NCBI GenBank assembly: GCA_035358815.1
Contig: DAOPQC010000005.1
Location: 248,001-312,000 of the forward strand
Source of the DNA: Thermoanaerobaculales bacterium
GTDB taxonomy: Bacteria > Acidobacteriota > Thermoanaerobaculia > Thermoanaerobaculales > Sulfomarinibacteraceae
Reading direction: 5' to 3'
DNA length: 64,000 nucleotides
The notes under the pieces are model-generated. The model did no database searches. It had not been told where the DNA came from and saw only the letters and a list, made by a program, of their open reading frames with translations. Within the stretch, counting starts at the first letter, position 1. Each line of letters opens with the position of its first letter. The translations under genes were made by a program, and so were the position numbers. Below, in pieces: positions 16,378 to 25,361 of this stretch.

Positions 16378-17442
16378 ATGAGGCGTTCAGGGCTGGTGAT
16401 TGCATCACTGTGGCCGCTCGGTCTCGCCGTCGCCGTCGTCCTGGCGGCGGGCACGGCTGAGGGTCAGACCGAGTGGACCAAGTACGTGGGCAACCCGGTG
16501 GTGGAGCCAGGCGCGCCGGGAGAGTGGGATGCGGGCGTGATCGACCACTCGGACGTCATCTTTGACGGGCTCACCTACCACATGTGGTACGCGGGCGGCC
16601 TGGTGTCGCACGAGTGCGACATCGGCTACGCCACCTCGACCGACGGGGTGCACTGGGATAAGTGGCCGGGCAACCCGGTGCTGCTGCGCGGCGCACCCGG
16701 CGAATGGGATGGCGGGTCGCTGCAGCCCGGGGCGGTGATCTGGGACGGCGCCCTCTATCACATGTGGTACGGCGCCGGCGCGGTGCCGGGCGGAGCGGGC
16801 GCCTGGCCCACCGGCTACGCGACCTCGCCGGACGGGGTGACCTGGACCAAACACCCCAACAACCCGGTGCTGCCGGTGGGCGAGGCGGGTGCCTGGGACA
16901 GCGCCAACGCGTTGATCACTGCGGTGGTCGCCGAGGGTGGGAGCCTCCGCGCCTGGTACTGGGGGTACCAGACCCTTGGGTGGATCGCCATCGGCTACGC
17001 CACCTCGACAGATGGAGTGCACTGGGACAGGTGGCCGGAGCCGGTCTTCTGGCCGCGCACCTCAGGGTGGGACCGGAACATGGTCGGCTTCCCCATGGTG
17101 ATGTTCGACGGCGACATCTACCGCATGTGGTATTCAGGCGGCACAGGTGTGTGCGCCGGCATCGGCCACGCGGTGTCGGCGGACGGCATCAACTGGGCCC
17201 GGCAGCCGCTGTGGGAACCAGTCCTGCCTTGTGGGGGGCCGTACGAATGGGACTGGTGCGCGTTCAGCCCTCGGCTGGTGCTGGCGGGTGCTACCGCGCA
17301 CATGTGGTACGACGGAATCAGCAACCAGGGCGTTTTCGCCATCGGTTACGCCACGGCGCCGCTGCCCTTCCCGGAGGCGTGGCTCTTCGCCGACGACTTC
17401 GAGTCCGGCGACACCTCGACGTGGAGCGCGACCGTGCCGTAG
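16378..17442 (+). CDS. Secreted GH43/DUF377-like five-fold beta-propeller with FESGD tag
   Basis: A 354-residue protein with a signal peptide (about 1-27). The body has about five repeats of a roughly 60-residue unit with W..Y.GNPV, G.WD, YHMWYAGG and GYATS.DGVHW elements. These are typical of five-bladed propellers related to glycosidase families 43, 32 and 130 (DUF377). I cannot identify the catalytic acid residues, so glycosidase activity is a guess. The last 18 residues, FADDFESGDTSTWSATVP, are the third copy of the C-terminal tag found on the two secreted enzymes at 12.2-15.2 kb. AAAGGAG lies 6-7 bases before the ATG at 16378. Confidence 0.8.
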   Translation: MRRSGLVIASLWPLGLAVAVVLAAGTAEGQTEWTKYVGNPVVEPGAPGEWDAGVIDHSDVIFDGLTYHMWYAGGLVSHECDIGYATSTDGVHWDKWPGNPVLLRGAPGEWDGGSLQPGAVIWDGALYHMWYGAGAVPGGAGAWPTGYATSPDGVTWTKHPNNPVLPVGEAGAWDSANALITAVVAEGGSLRAWYWGYQTLGWIAIGYATSTDGVHWDRWPEPVFWPRTSGWDRNMVGFPMVMFDGDIYRMWYSGGTGVCAGIGHAVSADGINWARQPLWEPVLPCGGPYEWDWCAFSPRLVLAGATAHMWYDGISNQGVFAIGYATAPLPFPEAWLFADDFESGDTSTWSATVP

Positions 17443-17651
17443 TGCGCACGCTTCGGGGGCACTTCGATTCGCATCCCGCCGCTCGGACAAGGGCCGGGAT
17501 GCTCGCTCAGGACGGCCGACGGGCCGTGGCCCTCGGGATCGCCTGAACGGCGGCGAGTGGGGAATTTGTCGTGGCAAGGATCGTGTGGTTTCCGGGCCGC
17601 TCCGCTGAGACGGCGGCGAAAGACCCTCCGACCGGATCGGCAGCCCCGCCG

Positions 17652-17657
17652 TATAAT
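17652..17657 (+). promoter_or_regulatory. Consensus -10 box of the STAND/WD40 gene
   Basis: A perfect TATAAT lies 9 bases before the ATG at 17667. Transcription from it would start almost at the start codon, giving a leaderless or nearly leaderless mRNA. No -35 match is visible. Confidence 0.5.
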
Positions 17658-17666
17658 CGAAGGGGC

Positions 17667-20600
17667 ATGGCCACCACAAACAACGCGGTCCCGGAGGAGG
17701 CGGCGCGCTTCCGGCTCGGCGATTGGCTGGTGGAGCCGCGCCTGAACCGGATTTCGCGGGCAGACGCCGAGGCCCAGCTCGAGACCAAGGCAATGGACGT
17801 GCTGGTCCTGCTAGCGCGGCGGGCCGGCGAGGTGGTGAGCCACGCCGAGCTCCAGGACGCGGTCTGGCAGACTGAGTTCGTCAGCTACAACACGCTCGCG
17901 GTGCGGGTCTCGGAGCTGCGGGAGGCGCTCGGGGACGACGCGCGGAACCCGCGCTACATCGAGACCATCCACAAGCGGGGCTACCGGCTGATCGCCGAAG
18001 TGAGCTCCCACTCCTCTGCGGAGCCCGACGGCGGCGAGTCGGCGCAGATGCCGCCGGAGGAGGCCGGGGAGCGGTCGCCCTACCCCGGGCTGTCGCCGTT
18101 CAGCGAGGCGGACGCCGCAGACTTCTTCGGCCGCGAGGTCGAGATCGCGGCGCTGTGGCGCAAGATCGCGAGCCGCCGGCTGCTGGCGGTGATCGGCTCC
18201 TCTGGGGCCGGCAAGAGCTCGCTGGTTCGGGCGGGGATTGTGGCCAGGGCGCCGCCGGGCTGGCGGGCGGTCGTGTGCACGCCCGGGGAGGACCCGTCCC
18301 TGGCCATGGCGAGGGCGCTGGCTCCGGACCTGGCGGGCGACGCGCAGGAGATGCAGAGCCTGCTCGCCTTCCACAACCCGGACATGGCGCTCGCGGTGGT
18401 GTCGCGTTGGCGTGGGCGGTGGGACGAGGCCCTGATCGTGATTGACCAGTTCGAGGAGCTCTTCACCCTGAACTCGTCCGAGGTGCAGGTGGAGTTCGTG
18501 AGCCTGCTGCGGCGGCTGGTCGACGCGGCCGGGACCCACGTGCTGTTGGTGCTGCGCGACGACTTCCTCGTCGACTGCCATCGCCATCCCGAGCTCGCGC
18601 CGATCTTCAGCGAGCTGACCGTGGTTTCGGCCCCGTCGGAGAAGGGCCTCAGGCAGGCCCTGACCCAGCCTGCGGCGCGGCGGCTGTACGGCTTCGAGAC
18701 AGTGGTCCTGATCGACGAGATGGTGGGGCAGGTGGAGGCGGAGCGGGGGGCGCTGCCGCTGCTGGCATTTGCGGTCTCGAGGTTGTGGGAGCTGCGCGAC
18801 CGAGACCGGCGGCTGCTGACGCGGGAGGCGTACGAGACGATCGGGGGCGTGGGCGGGGCGCTGGCGCAGCATGCAGAGGAGACCCTGCAGGCGATCGGGG
18901 AGCAGCGGCTGCCGCTGGTCCGGGAGCTGTTCCGTAACCTGGTGACCGCCCAGGGCACACGGGCAGTGCGCAGCTGGGTCGACCTGCTGTCGGTCTTTCC
19001 CACGGGACAACGGCAGGACGCCGAGTCCGTGCTCAGGGCCCTGGTTGCCGCGCGGCTGCTGACCTCGTTCGAGGACGAGGCCGGCGGCGCTGGGGCGGAA
19101 GGACCACACCACCGGGTCGAGGTCGTGCACGAGTCGCTGCTCACGGCGTGGCCGAGGCTCCAGCGCTGGCGCACCGAGGATGAGGGGAGCGCGCAGCTGC
19201 GCGACCAGCTTCGCCAGGCGGCGCGGCTGTGGGAGGAGAAGGGCTGGTCGGACGATCTCCTGTGGACCGGCACCTCGTACCGCGAGTACCTCCTCTGGCG
19301 GGAAAGGTATCCGGGCGGGCTTTCGGGGGTCGAGGAAGCTTTCGGGACTGCGATGACTCGCCTGGCGGAGCGTCGTCGCCGCCGGCGGCGGGTAGCGCTG
19401 ACCGCTGCCATTGTGGTGCTCGTCGCGGTGGCTTCAGCGCTGTCACTGCTGTGGCACCGCAGCCTGCAGGAAACCCGCCGCGCTGAGGCCGCGAAACTGC
19501 TGGCGCTCGCCCAGGCGCGGCTCGCAGACGACCCGACCGAGGCGCTGTCCCTGACCACCGCGAGCCTGGAGGTCGCCGACACCCCGGAGGCGCGCGAGTT
19601 CGTGATGCGGGCCCTGTGGGCCGGTCCTTTGGCACTCGAGTTCGACAGCGGCGCGGACGACCACGCCGCGTCCGCGAGCTTCAGCCCCGACGGCGCTTAC
19701 ATCGCCGCGGGTAGCGTCGCGCCCGAGGTGAGGGTGTGGTCCAGGGACGGCAGCGGGCCGATCCGGCTCTGCGGGATGACGGTCGACACCGCCAGTCTGA
19801 CGATGCCGCGCTGGGCGGCGGAGGGTCTGCTCGCGACGGGTGGGGCCTTCGGGACCGAGTACCCTGGATTCGGCGACCGCGTGAAGCTGTGGTCGATCCC
19901 GGATGGGAAGCTCATTCGGGAGATCGACCTCGGCTCTCCCGGCACCTGGAGGGTCGGGCAGGGGCGGTTGTCGGCCGAGATCGACCTGGGCGAGGGGCCG
20001 GACCGACGACATCTCGGCAAGTCCTGGCGGCTGCCGGACGGCGAGGCGGAGCTCCTCGGCACCCTCACCGCCGCGGACCTCGCGGGCGCCGCAGCAGTCA
20101 TCGCGGCGCCGGACGGCTCGGGCTGGGTGATTCCGAGGGGCAGGTCGGTTTACCTGCGCCCGTTTGACCGGCAAGGACCGGAGAGGCTGCTCGAGGTGCT
20201 CGACGCGGACGCGTCCGTGCAGTCCTTCGGAGAGAATGGCGTCCTCGTTTCCGACGAGACCGGGAAAGCGCATCTGTGGTCGTTCACCGGTGGAGAGCCC
20301 ACTCGGGTCTGGGCGATCCGCCGTCCGGCCAGCGCCATCGGCGCCGTCCCCGATCCGACCGGTCGCCGGTTCGCGCGCTTCGGGCCGACCAAGCAGTCCG
20401 TGCAGGTGTGGGAGCTCGAGGGGCTTCCCGGGGCGGTGCCGCTCGAGCTACGGCGCAGTGGCGGCTGGTATCTCCCCGGTTTCGCCTTCAATCCGGACGG
20501 GAGCTGGTGTGTCGCGACCACCCACCTGCATCGGTGCCTCACGTTCTGGCCGCTCGCGCGTCCCTACGCCAGCGTGGTCGAGGGCTGGAGGTTCCCCGTG

Positions 20601-21656
20601 GCGCGCCGGCCGCTCACCTTCAGCCCGGACAGCCGCTGGCTGGCGGTGGGTTTGGAGGGTGGGCGGGTACGGCTACTGCCGATGCCCGGCAGTGAGCCCG
20701 CCGAGGTGGGGGAGCTTTACCCGTTGATCGGGCAGGAGGGCGCCGACATCCGCTTCGACCCCGAGGGACGCTATCTCTTCGTCCTGTCCACGGTTGACGC
20801 GTGGGTCGTGCCACTCGACGGCGGGCCGAGCCGCCTTGTGGTCCCACGGCAGGAAACTCTTCAGCTCGAGCAGGGGGCGGTCTCGCCGAGCGGCGAGCGA
20901 GTCGCCAGCGCGCACATCATGGGCGAGCGGGGGAAGAACCTCTACGTCTTCGACGTCGCGACCGGGGCGGTGCAGAGCTTTGCGCTGCCTGAACCCGACA
21001 CGCCGACCAACTTCGCAGGCGTCTGGAGCCTCGGTTTCCTGGACGAGCAGACCCTGATCACGGCCGGCTGGGGCGGCGTCCGCCGCTGGGATCTGGCCGC
21101 CGGAACGCAGACGCTGGTGGCGCCGTCGGAAGCGCTGGTGATGATGGTGCTGCGTCGGGCCACCGGCACGGCGATCACCTGGGGATTCGGCTGGAGCTCG
21201 GACCGATCTCAGGTCCCGGGCCTGAAGCTGCTCGATCTCGCCAGCGGGGAGAGCCGCCCGCTTCAGGGATTCGGCGACGACGTCGAGCACGCCGATCTCG
21301 ACCCCTCGGGAACCGTGCTCGCGACTTGCCACAAGGATGGTTCCGTCCGCGTCGGCCGCCTCGACGGCGGCGAGGCTCACCTCCTGCTGGGGCACAAGGG
21401 CAACGTGACCAGAGTGGCCATCTCCCCGGACCTGCGCTGGGTGGCCTCGGCCGGCGAGGACGGCACCCTCCGGCTGTGGCCGGTGCCGGACCTGTCCAAG
21501 CCGCCGCTGCACACACTGCCGCACGGCGAGCTGCTTGCCAAGCTGGGCTCGCTGACCAACCTCCGCGCCGTGCGCGATGAGACCTCCGACACCGGCTGGA
21601 CGATCGAGCTCGGTCCCTTCCCCGGCTGGCGCAACGTCCCCAACTGGAATCCGTAA
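17667..21656 (+). CDS. Winged-helix / nSTAND1 ATPase / transmembrane / WD40 receptor
   Basis: A 1329-residue one-component signalling protein. Residues about 13-110 form an OmpR-type winged helix (NTLAVRVSELREALGDD, RYIETIHKRGYRLIAEV), as in CadC. Residues about 137-560 form a novel STAND ATPase (SPYPGLSPFSEADAADFFGR, Walker A GSSGAGKSS at 177-185, Walker B ALIVIDQFEELF). A single membrane helix (VALTAAIVVLVAVASALSLL, about 573-592) follows. The remaining 700 residues form a WD40-type propeller array with classic GHKGNVTRVAISPDLRWVASAGEDGTLRLW near the end, split by weaker blades. The layout suggests a membrane-bound transcription factor that senses through its propeller. The start is the ATG at 17667 rather than the in-frame 17571. 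Confidence 0.88.
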   Translation: MATTNNAVPEEAARFRLGDWLVEPRLNRISRADAEAQLETKAMDVLVLLARRAGEVVSHAELQDAVWQTEFVSYNTLAVRVSELREALGDDARNPRYIETIHKRGYRLIAEVSSHSSAEPDGGESAQMPPEEAGERSPYPGLSPFSEADAADFFGREVEIAALWRKIASRRLLAVIGSSGAGKSSLVRAGIVARAPPGWRAVVCTPGEDPSLAMARALAPDLAGDAQEMQSLLAFHNPDMALAVVSRWRGRWDEALIVIDQFEELFTLNSSEVQVEFVSLLRRLVDAAGTHVLLVLRDDFLVDCHRHPELAPIFSELTVVSAPSEKGLRQALTQPAARRLYGFETVVLIDEMVGQVEAERGALPLLAFAVSRLWELRDRDRRLLTREAYETIGGVGGALAQHAEETLQAIGEQRLPLVRELFRNLVTAQGTRAVRSWVDLLSVFPTGQRQDAESVLRALVAARLLTSFEDEAGGAGAEGPHHRVEVVHESLLTAWPRLQRWRTEDEGSAQLRDQLRQAARLWEEKGWSDDLLWTGTSYREYLLWRERYPGGLSGVEEAFGTAMTRLAERRRRRRRVALTAAIVVLVAVASALSLLWHRSLQETRRAEAAKLLALAQARLADDPTEALSLTTASLEVADTPEAREFVMRALWAGPLALEFDSGADDHAASASFSPDGAYIAAGSVAPEVRVWSRDGSGPIRLCGMTVDTASLTMPRWAAEGLLATGGAFGTEYPGFGDRVKLWSIPDGKLIREIDLGSPGTWRVGQGRLSAEIDLGEGPDRRHLGKSWRLPDGEAELLGTLTAADLAGAAAVIAAPDGSGWVIPRGRSVYLRPFDRQGPERLLEVLDADASVQSFGENGVLVSDETGKAHLWSFTGGEPTRVWAIRRPASAIGAVPDPTGRRFARFGPTKQSVQVWELEGLPGAVPLELRRSGGWYLPGFAFNPDGSWCVATTHLHRCLTFWPLARPYASVVEGWRFPVARRPLTFSPDSRWLAVGLEGGRVRLLPMPGSEPAEVGELYPLIGQEGADIRFDPEGRYLFVLSTVDAWVVPLDGGPSRLVVPRQETLQLEQGAVSPSGERVASAHIMGERGKNLYVFDVATGAVQSFALPEPDTPTNFAGVWSLGFLDEQTLITAGWGGVRRWDLAAGTQTLVAPSEALVMMVLRRATGTAITWGFGWSSDRSQVPGLKLLDLASGESRPLQGFGDDVEHADLDPSGTVLATCHKDGSVRVGRLDGGEAHLLLGHKGNVTRVAISPDLRWVASAGEDGTLRLWPVPDLSKPPLHTLPHGELLAKLGSLTNLRAVRDETSDTGWTIELGPFPGWRNVPNWNP

Positions 21657-21768
21657 CCGGCTCGAACCGCCTCTCAGTGCGCGGAGCTGCGGGGGGACGC
21701 GGCGATCATGAAGGCGAGGCAGACGCACAGTCGCGGCTAGAATGACTCGATCGCGGGGGAGGGTTCGG

Positions 21769-23913
21769 ATGAAGACGTCGATCTGGGTGATGGGCCTGGT
21801 GGCGGCAGCGTCGGCTGGGACAGCAATCGCGGCGGAGAAGCGGGAGTTCGAGATCGCGGACTACTATCGGACGGCGTTCGTGGGCTCTCCGGTGGTGAGC
21901 GCGGACGGCCTTCGGGTCGCGTTCGCCGTGACCCGCTACGAGTTCGAGAAGGGCGAGAGCTGGTCCGAGATCTGGATGACCGGCGGCCACGGCACGCGGC
22001 CGCGGCAGATGACGCAGGGCCGGCACCACGACGCCAACCCGACCTTCTCGCCGGACGGCAGCCTGCTCGCCTTCGAGTCGGATCGAGCGGGCGATCAGAC
22101 GCAGCTCTTCGTGATGCCGGTCGACGGCGGCGAGCCGCGCCAACTCACCGAGTTTCCGATGGGCGTGACGAACGCGGTGTGGTCGCCGGACGGCCGTTTC
22201 ATCGCGGTTACCGCCGAGGTCTACCCGGAGTGCGGCGGGGACGCCGACTGCAACCAGACGATCCGGAAGGCGGTCGAGAGGGGGCCGCTGACCGCACACA
22301 TGAGCGACGAGCTGCTGTACCGGCACTGGAACGCATGGCGGGAGGGCAAGTACCCGCACGTGCTGCTGCTCGACGCCGCGAACGGCAAGGTGGTCCGCGA
22401 CCTGACGCCCGGCCGCTGGGACAGCCCGACGTTTGCGCTCGGCGGCGGTGTCGGCTACGCGTTCTCGCCGGACTCGAAGGAGCTCTGCTTCGTCTCCAAC
22501 TGCGACCCGGTCCCGGCGACCTCGACCAACTCCGACCTCTGGGTGGTGCCGGTCGAGGGTGAGCCGGCGGCGAGCCCGCGCAACCTCACGGACGGCAACG
22601 ACGGCTGGGACGGCCACCCGGCCTACTCGCCCGACGGCCGCTTCATCGCCTACCTCAGCCAGCAGACGCCCGCCTTCGAGTCGGACCTATCCCGGGTCGC
22701 GCTCCTCGACCGCTCGACGGGTGCCACGCGGTACCTGACCGGCCGCGATTCCTTCGACAACTGGGCGACCGCGGTGGCCTGGCATCCGAGCGGGGCCGAG
22801 CTCCTTTTCGAGGCCGAGGTCAAGGGCCGGACGCCGCTGTACCGCATCGACGTCGCGCGCGGCGGGATCCGCGAACTGGTGCGCGACGGTGCGATCGCCG
22901 GCTGGCGGGTCGCGCCCAAGGGTGATGCCGTCATCTACACCCGCTCGCTGGTCGGGGCGCCGCCCGAGGTGTTCCGGGTCGCGATGGACGGCGGCGCGCC
23001 CGAGCAGATCACCTCCTTCAACGACGCGCTCGTGGCCGAGGTCGACATCCGGCCGGCCCAGGAGCTGTGGGTGCAGGGCGCCGGCGACTACAAGGTGCAG
23101 GTCTTCCTGGTCACGCCGCACGGCTTCGACCCGACCCGGAAGCACCCGCTGATCCTCAACGTCCACGGCGGCCCGCAGCAGCAGTGGACCGACCGGTACC
23201 GCGGCGACTGGCAGGTCTACCCGGGCAAGGGCTACGTCGTCGCCTTCGCCAACCCGACCGGGTCGCCCGGCTTCGGCCAGAGCTTCGTCGACGCCATCTC
23301 CTGCGACTGGGGCGGCCGGGTTTACGACGACCTGATGAAGGTGACCGACGCGCTGGCCGCGATCCCGTACGTCGACGCCGAGCGGATGGGCGCGATGGGC
23401 TGGTCCTACGGCGGCACCATGATGATGTGGTTCGAGGGCCACACCGACCGCTTCAAGGCAATCGCGGCGATGATGGGGGTCTACGATCTGGCCTCGATGC
23501 ACGGCGCGACCGAAGAGCTGTGGTTCCCGCAGCACGACCTGTGCGGCGTGCCGTGGGAGTCCGACGACTACGAGCGGTGGTCGCCGTCGAGCTACGTCCC
23601 CAACTTCAAGACGCCGAGCCTGGTGGTCACCGGTGAGCGCGACTACCGCGTGCCCTACACCCAGAGCCTGCACTTCTTCACCGACCTGCAGCTGATGGGG
23701 GTGCCGTCGCGGCTGATCGCGCTCCCGAACGCCGGCCACTGGCCCGGCTGGTACGAGATGGCCTTCTACTACCTCGCACACCTCGAGTGGTTCCACCAGT
23801 GGCTCGGGGGCGAGGCCCCGCCATGGGACGTCGAGCGCTTCCTGCGCAATCAGGTCTTCGGCGAGGGTGTTACCCTGGGCGCCCCGCCGCCCGAGGGCGC
23901 AGGCGCCGACTGA
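21769..23913 (+). CDS. Secreted S9 prolyl-oligopeptidase-family peptidase
   Basis: A 714-residue alpha/beta-hydrolase peptidase of the S9 (DPP/acylaminoacyl-peptidase) type. It has a signal peptide (about 1-22), an N-terminal beta-propeller with WSPDGRFIAV and YSPDGRFIAYLS motifs, and a C-terminal hydrolase domain. The triad is visible: Ser546 in GWSYGG, Asp625 in GERDYRVPY, His657 in NAGHWPG. It probably degrades peptides in the periplasm or outside the cell. GGGGGAGGG sits 5 bases before the ATG at 21769, and TAGAAT at 21738-21743 is a plausible -10. The next gene begins only 11 bases after its stop. Confidence 0.93.
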   Translation: MKTSIWVMGLVAAASAGTAIAAEKREFEIADYYRTAFVGSPVVSADGLRVAFAVTRYEFEKGESWSEIWMTGGHGTRPRQMTQGRHHDANPTFSPDGSLLAFESDRAGDQTQLFVMPVDGGEPRQLTEFPMGVTNAVWSPDGRFIAVTAEVYPECGGDADCNQTIRKAVERGPLTAHMSDELLYRHWNAWREGKYPHVLLLDAANGKVVRDLTPGRWDSPTFALGGGVGYAFSPDSKELCFVSNCDPVPATSTNSDLWVVPVEGEPAASPRNLTDGNDGWDGHPAYSPDGRFIAYLSQQTPAFESDLSRVALLDRSTGATRYLTGRDSFDNWATAVAWHPSGAELLFEAEVKGRTPLYRIDVARGGIRELVRDGAIAGWRVAPKGDAVIYTRSLVGAPPEVFRVAMDGGAPEQITSFNDALVAEVDIRPAQELWVQGAGDYKVQVFLVTPHGFDPTRKHPLILNVHGGPQQQWTDRYRGDWQVYPGKGYVVAFANPTGSPGFGQSFVDAISCDWGGRVYDDLMKVTDALAAIPYVDAERMGAMGWSYGGTMMMWFEGHTDRFKAIAAMMGVYDLASMHGATEELWFPQHDLCGVPWESDDYERWSPSSYVPNFKTPSLVVTGERDYRVPYTQSLHFFTDLQLMGVPSRLIALPNAGHWPGWYEMAFYYLAHLEWFHQWLGGEAPPWDVERFLRNQVFGEGVTLGAPPPEGAGAD

Positions 23914-23923
23914 AGGAGCGAGC

Positions 23924-25276
23924 ATGGCCGGGATCTTCAAGGCGTACGACATCCGGGGCACCTACCCCGACCAGGTGAACGAGGAGATCGCGCTCCGCGT
24001 CGGCTACCACTTCCGGGACCTGCTCGACGACGAGGACATGGCGCGCGGAGCGCGGGTCGTGGTGTCGCGGGACATGCGCTCGCACTCGGTGCCGCTGGCC
24101 GCCGCCCTCAAGCGAGGGCTGCGGGCGCGCGGCATCGCGGTGATCGACATCGGCGTCGCCGACACGCCGCAGAACTACTTTGCCATCGGCCACCTCGGCG
24201 CCTCGGGCGGCATCCAGGTCACGGCCAGCCACAACCCGTCGGTCTACAACGGCTTCAAGATGTCGCGGCGGGACGCCATCCCGGTCTCCTACGAGACCGG
24301 CATCGCGGAGCTCGAGCGCCTGGTCGCGAGCTCGACCGTGTCGCCGGCGCTCGAGCCGGCCGCGCCTGAGACCAGCCAGGACGTCTTTGGCGAGTACGCC
24401 GACCACGTGCTGTCGATGCTCGAGCACCGCGAGCCGCGGCTGAAGCTCGCCGCCGACGCCGCCAACGGCATGGGGACGCTCTACCTGCCGATCCTCGACC
24501 GGCTCAACGTGGACCTCGTGCCGCTCTACTTCTCACTTGACGGCACCTTCCCGAACCACGAGGCCAACCCGCTCAAGGCCGAGAACCTGGTCGACCTCCA
24601 GCGCGCGGTGCGCAGGCACGGCTGCGACCTCGGGGTCGCCTTCGACGGCGACGCCGACCGCGCGATGATCGTCGACGCCGACGGGGCGGTGGTGACCGCC
24701 GATCTGGTGACCGCGCTGCTCGCACCGCGCTTCCTGCGTAACGAGCCTGGTGCGGTCATCGTCTATGACCTCCGCTCGTCATGGGCGACCAAGGAGGCGA
24801 TCGCCGAGGCGGGCGGCAAGCCGGTCCGGGAGCGGGTCGGGCACTCGTTCATCAAGAAGACGATGCGCGACCACGGCTCGCCGTTCGGCGGCGAGCTCGC
24901 CGGCCACCTGTACTACCGCGACAACTTCACTGCGGACTCGTCGATCCTGACCGTGATCGAGGTCCTCAACCTGCTGCGCTCAACCGGGCGGCCGCTCGCC
25001 GAGCTGGCCGCGCCGCTGCACCGCTACCACGGCACCGGCGAGATCAACTTCCACGTCGACGACAAGGAGGGGATGATCCGGCGCCTCGCCGGCGTCTTCG
25101 CCGACGGCGAGATCGACTACCTGGACGGGATCACCGTGCAGTACGCCGACTGGTGGTTCAACGTGCGGCCCTCCAACACCGAGCCGCTGCTGCGGCTGGT
25201 GCTGGAGGCGCGGACGCGCGAGATGATGGACTCGAAGAAGGCGCTGCTGCTCTCGTACCTCGGCACCCCGGAGTAG
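23924..25276 (+). CDS. Phosphomannomutase/phosphoglucomutase
   Basis: A 450-residue alpha-D-phosphohexomutase. The N terminus FKAYDIRG, phosphoserine loop TASHNP (Ser102), metal-binding FDGDADR, sugar-binding GGELAGHLYYRD and phosphate-binding RPSNTEPLLRL are all present. It interconverts mannose- or glucose-6-phosphate and -1-phosphate for glycan and polysaccharide precursor synthesis. GAAGGAG precedes the ATG by 7 bases. Its position ahead of a carbamoyltransferase cluster suggests a link to cell-surface polysaccharide synthesis, which is inference. Confidence 0.94.
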   Translation: MAGIFKAYDIRGTYPDQVNEEIALRVGYHFRDLLDDEDMARGARVVVSRDMRSHSVPLAAALKRGLRARGIAVIDIGVADTPQNYFAIGHLGASGGIQVTASHNPSVYNGFKMSRRDAIPVSYETGIAELERLVASSTVSPALEPAAPETSQDVFGEYADHVLSMLEHREPRLKLAADAANGMGTLYLPILDRLNVDLVPLYFSLDGTFPNHEANPLKAENLVDLQRAVRRHGCDLGVAFDGDADRAMIVDADGAVVTADLVTALLAPRFLRNEPGAVIVYDLRSSWATKEAIAEAGGKPVRERVGHSFIKKTMRDHGSPFGGELAGHLYYRDNFTADSSILTVIEVLNLLRSTGRPLAELAAPLHRYHGTGEINFHVDDKEGMIRRLAGVFADGEIDYLDGITVQYADWWFNVRPSNTEPLLRLVLEARTREMMDSKKALLLSYLGTPE

Positions 25277-25361
25277 CCGAGGCCTTGGCGGCGAGCCGCG
25301 ACCTGCAGTACGATGAGACGGCGCGCGCGGTGCGCGCCGTTCACGGAGAGCACACCCTGGC

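Noticed and set aside
17667..21656. Repetitive WD40 stretch considered as a DNA repeat
   Set aside because: The periodicity is at protein level only; the DNA shows no exact repeat units.
21650..21680. GGCTCGAACC resembling a tRNA T-arm
   Set aside because: No acceptor, anticodon or D arms can be built around it.
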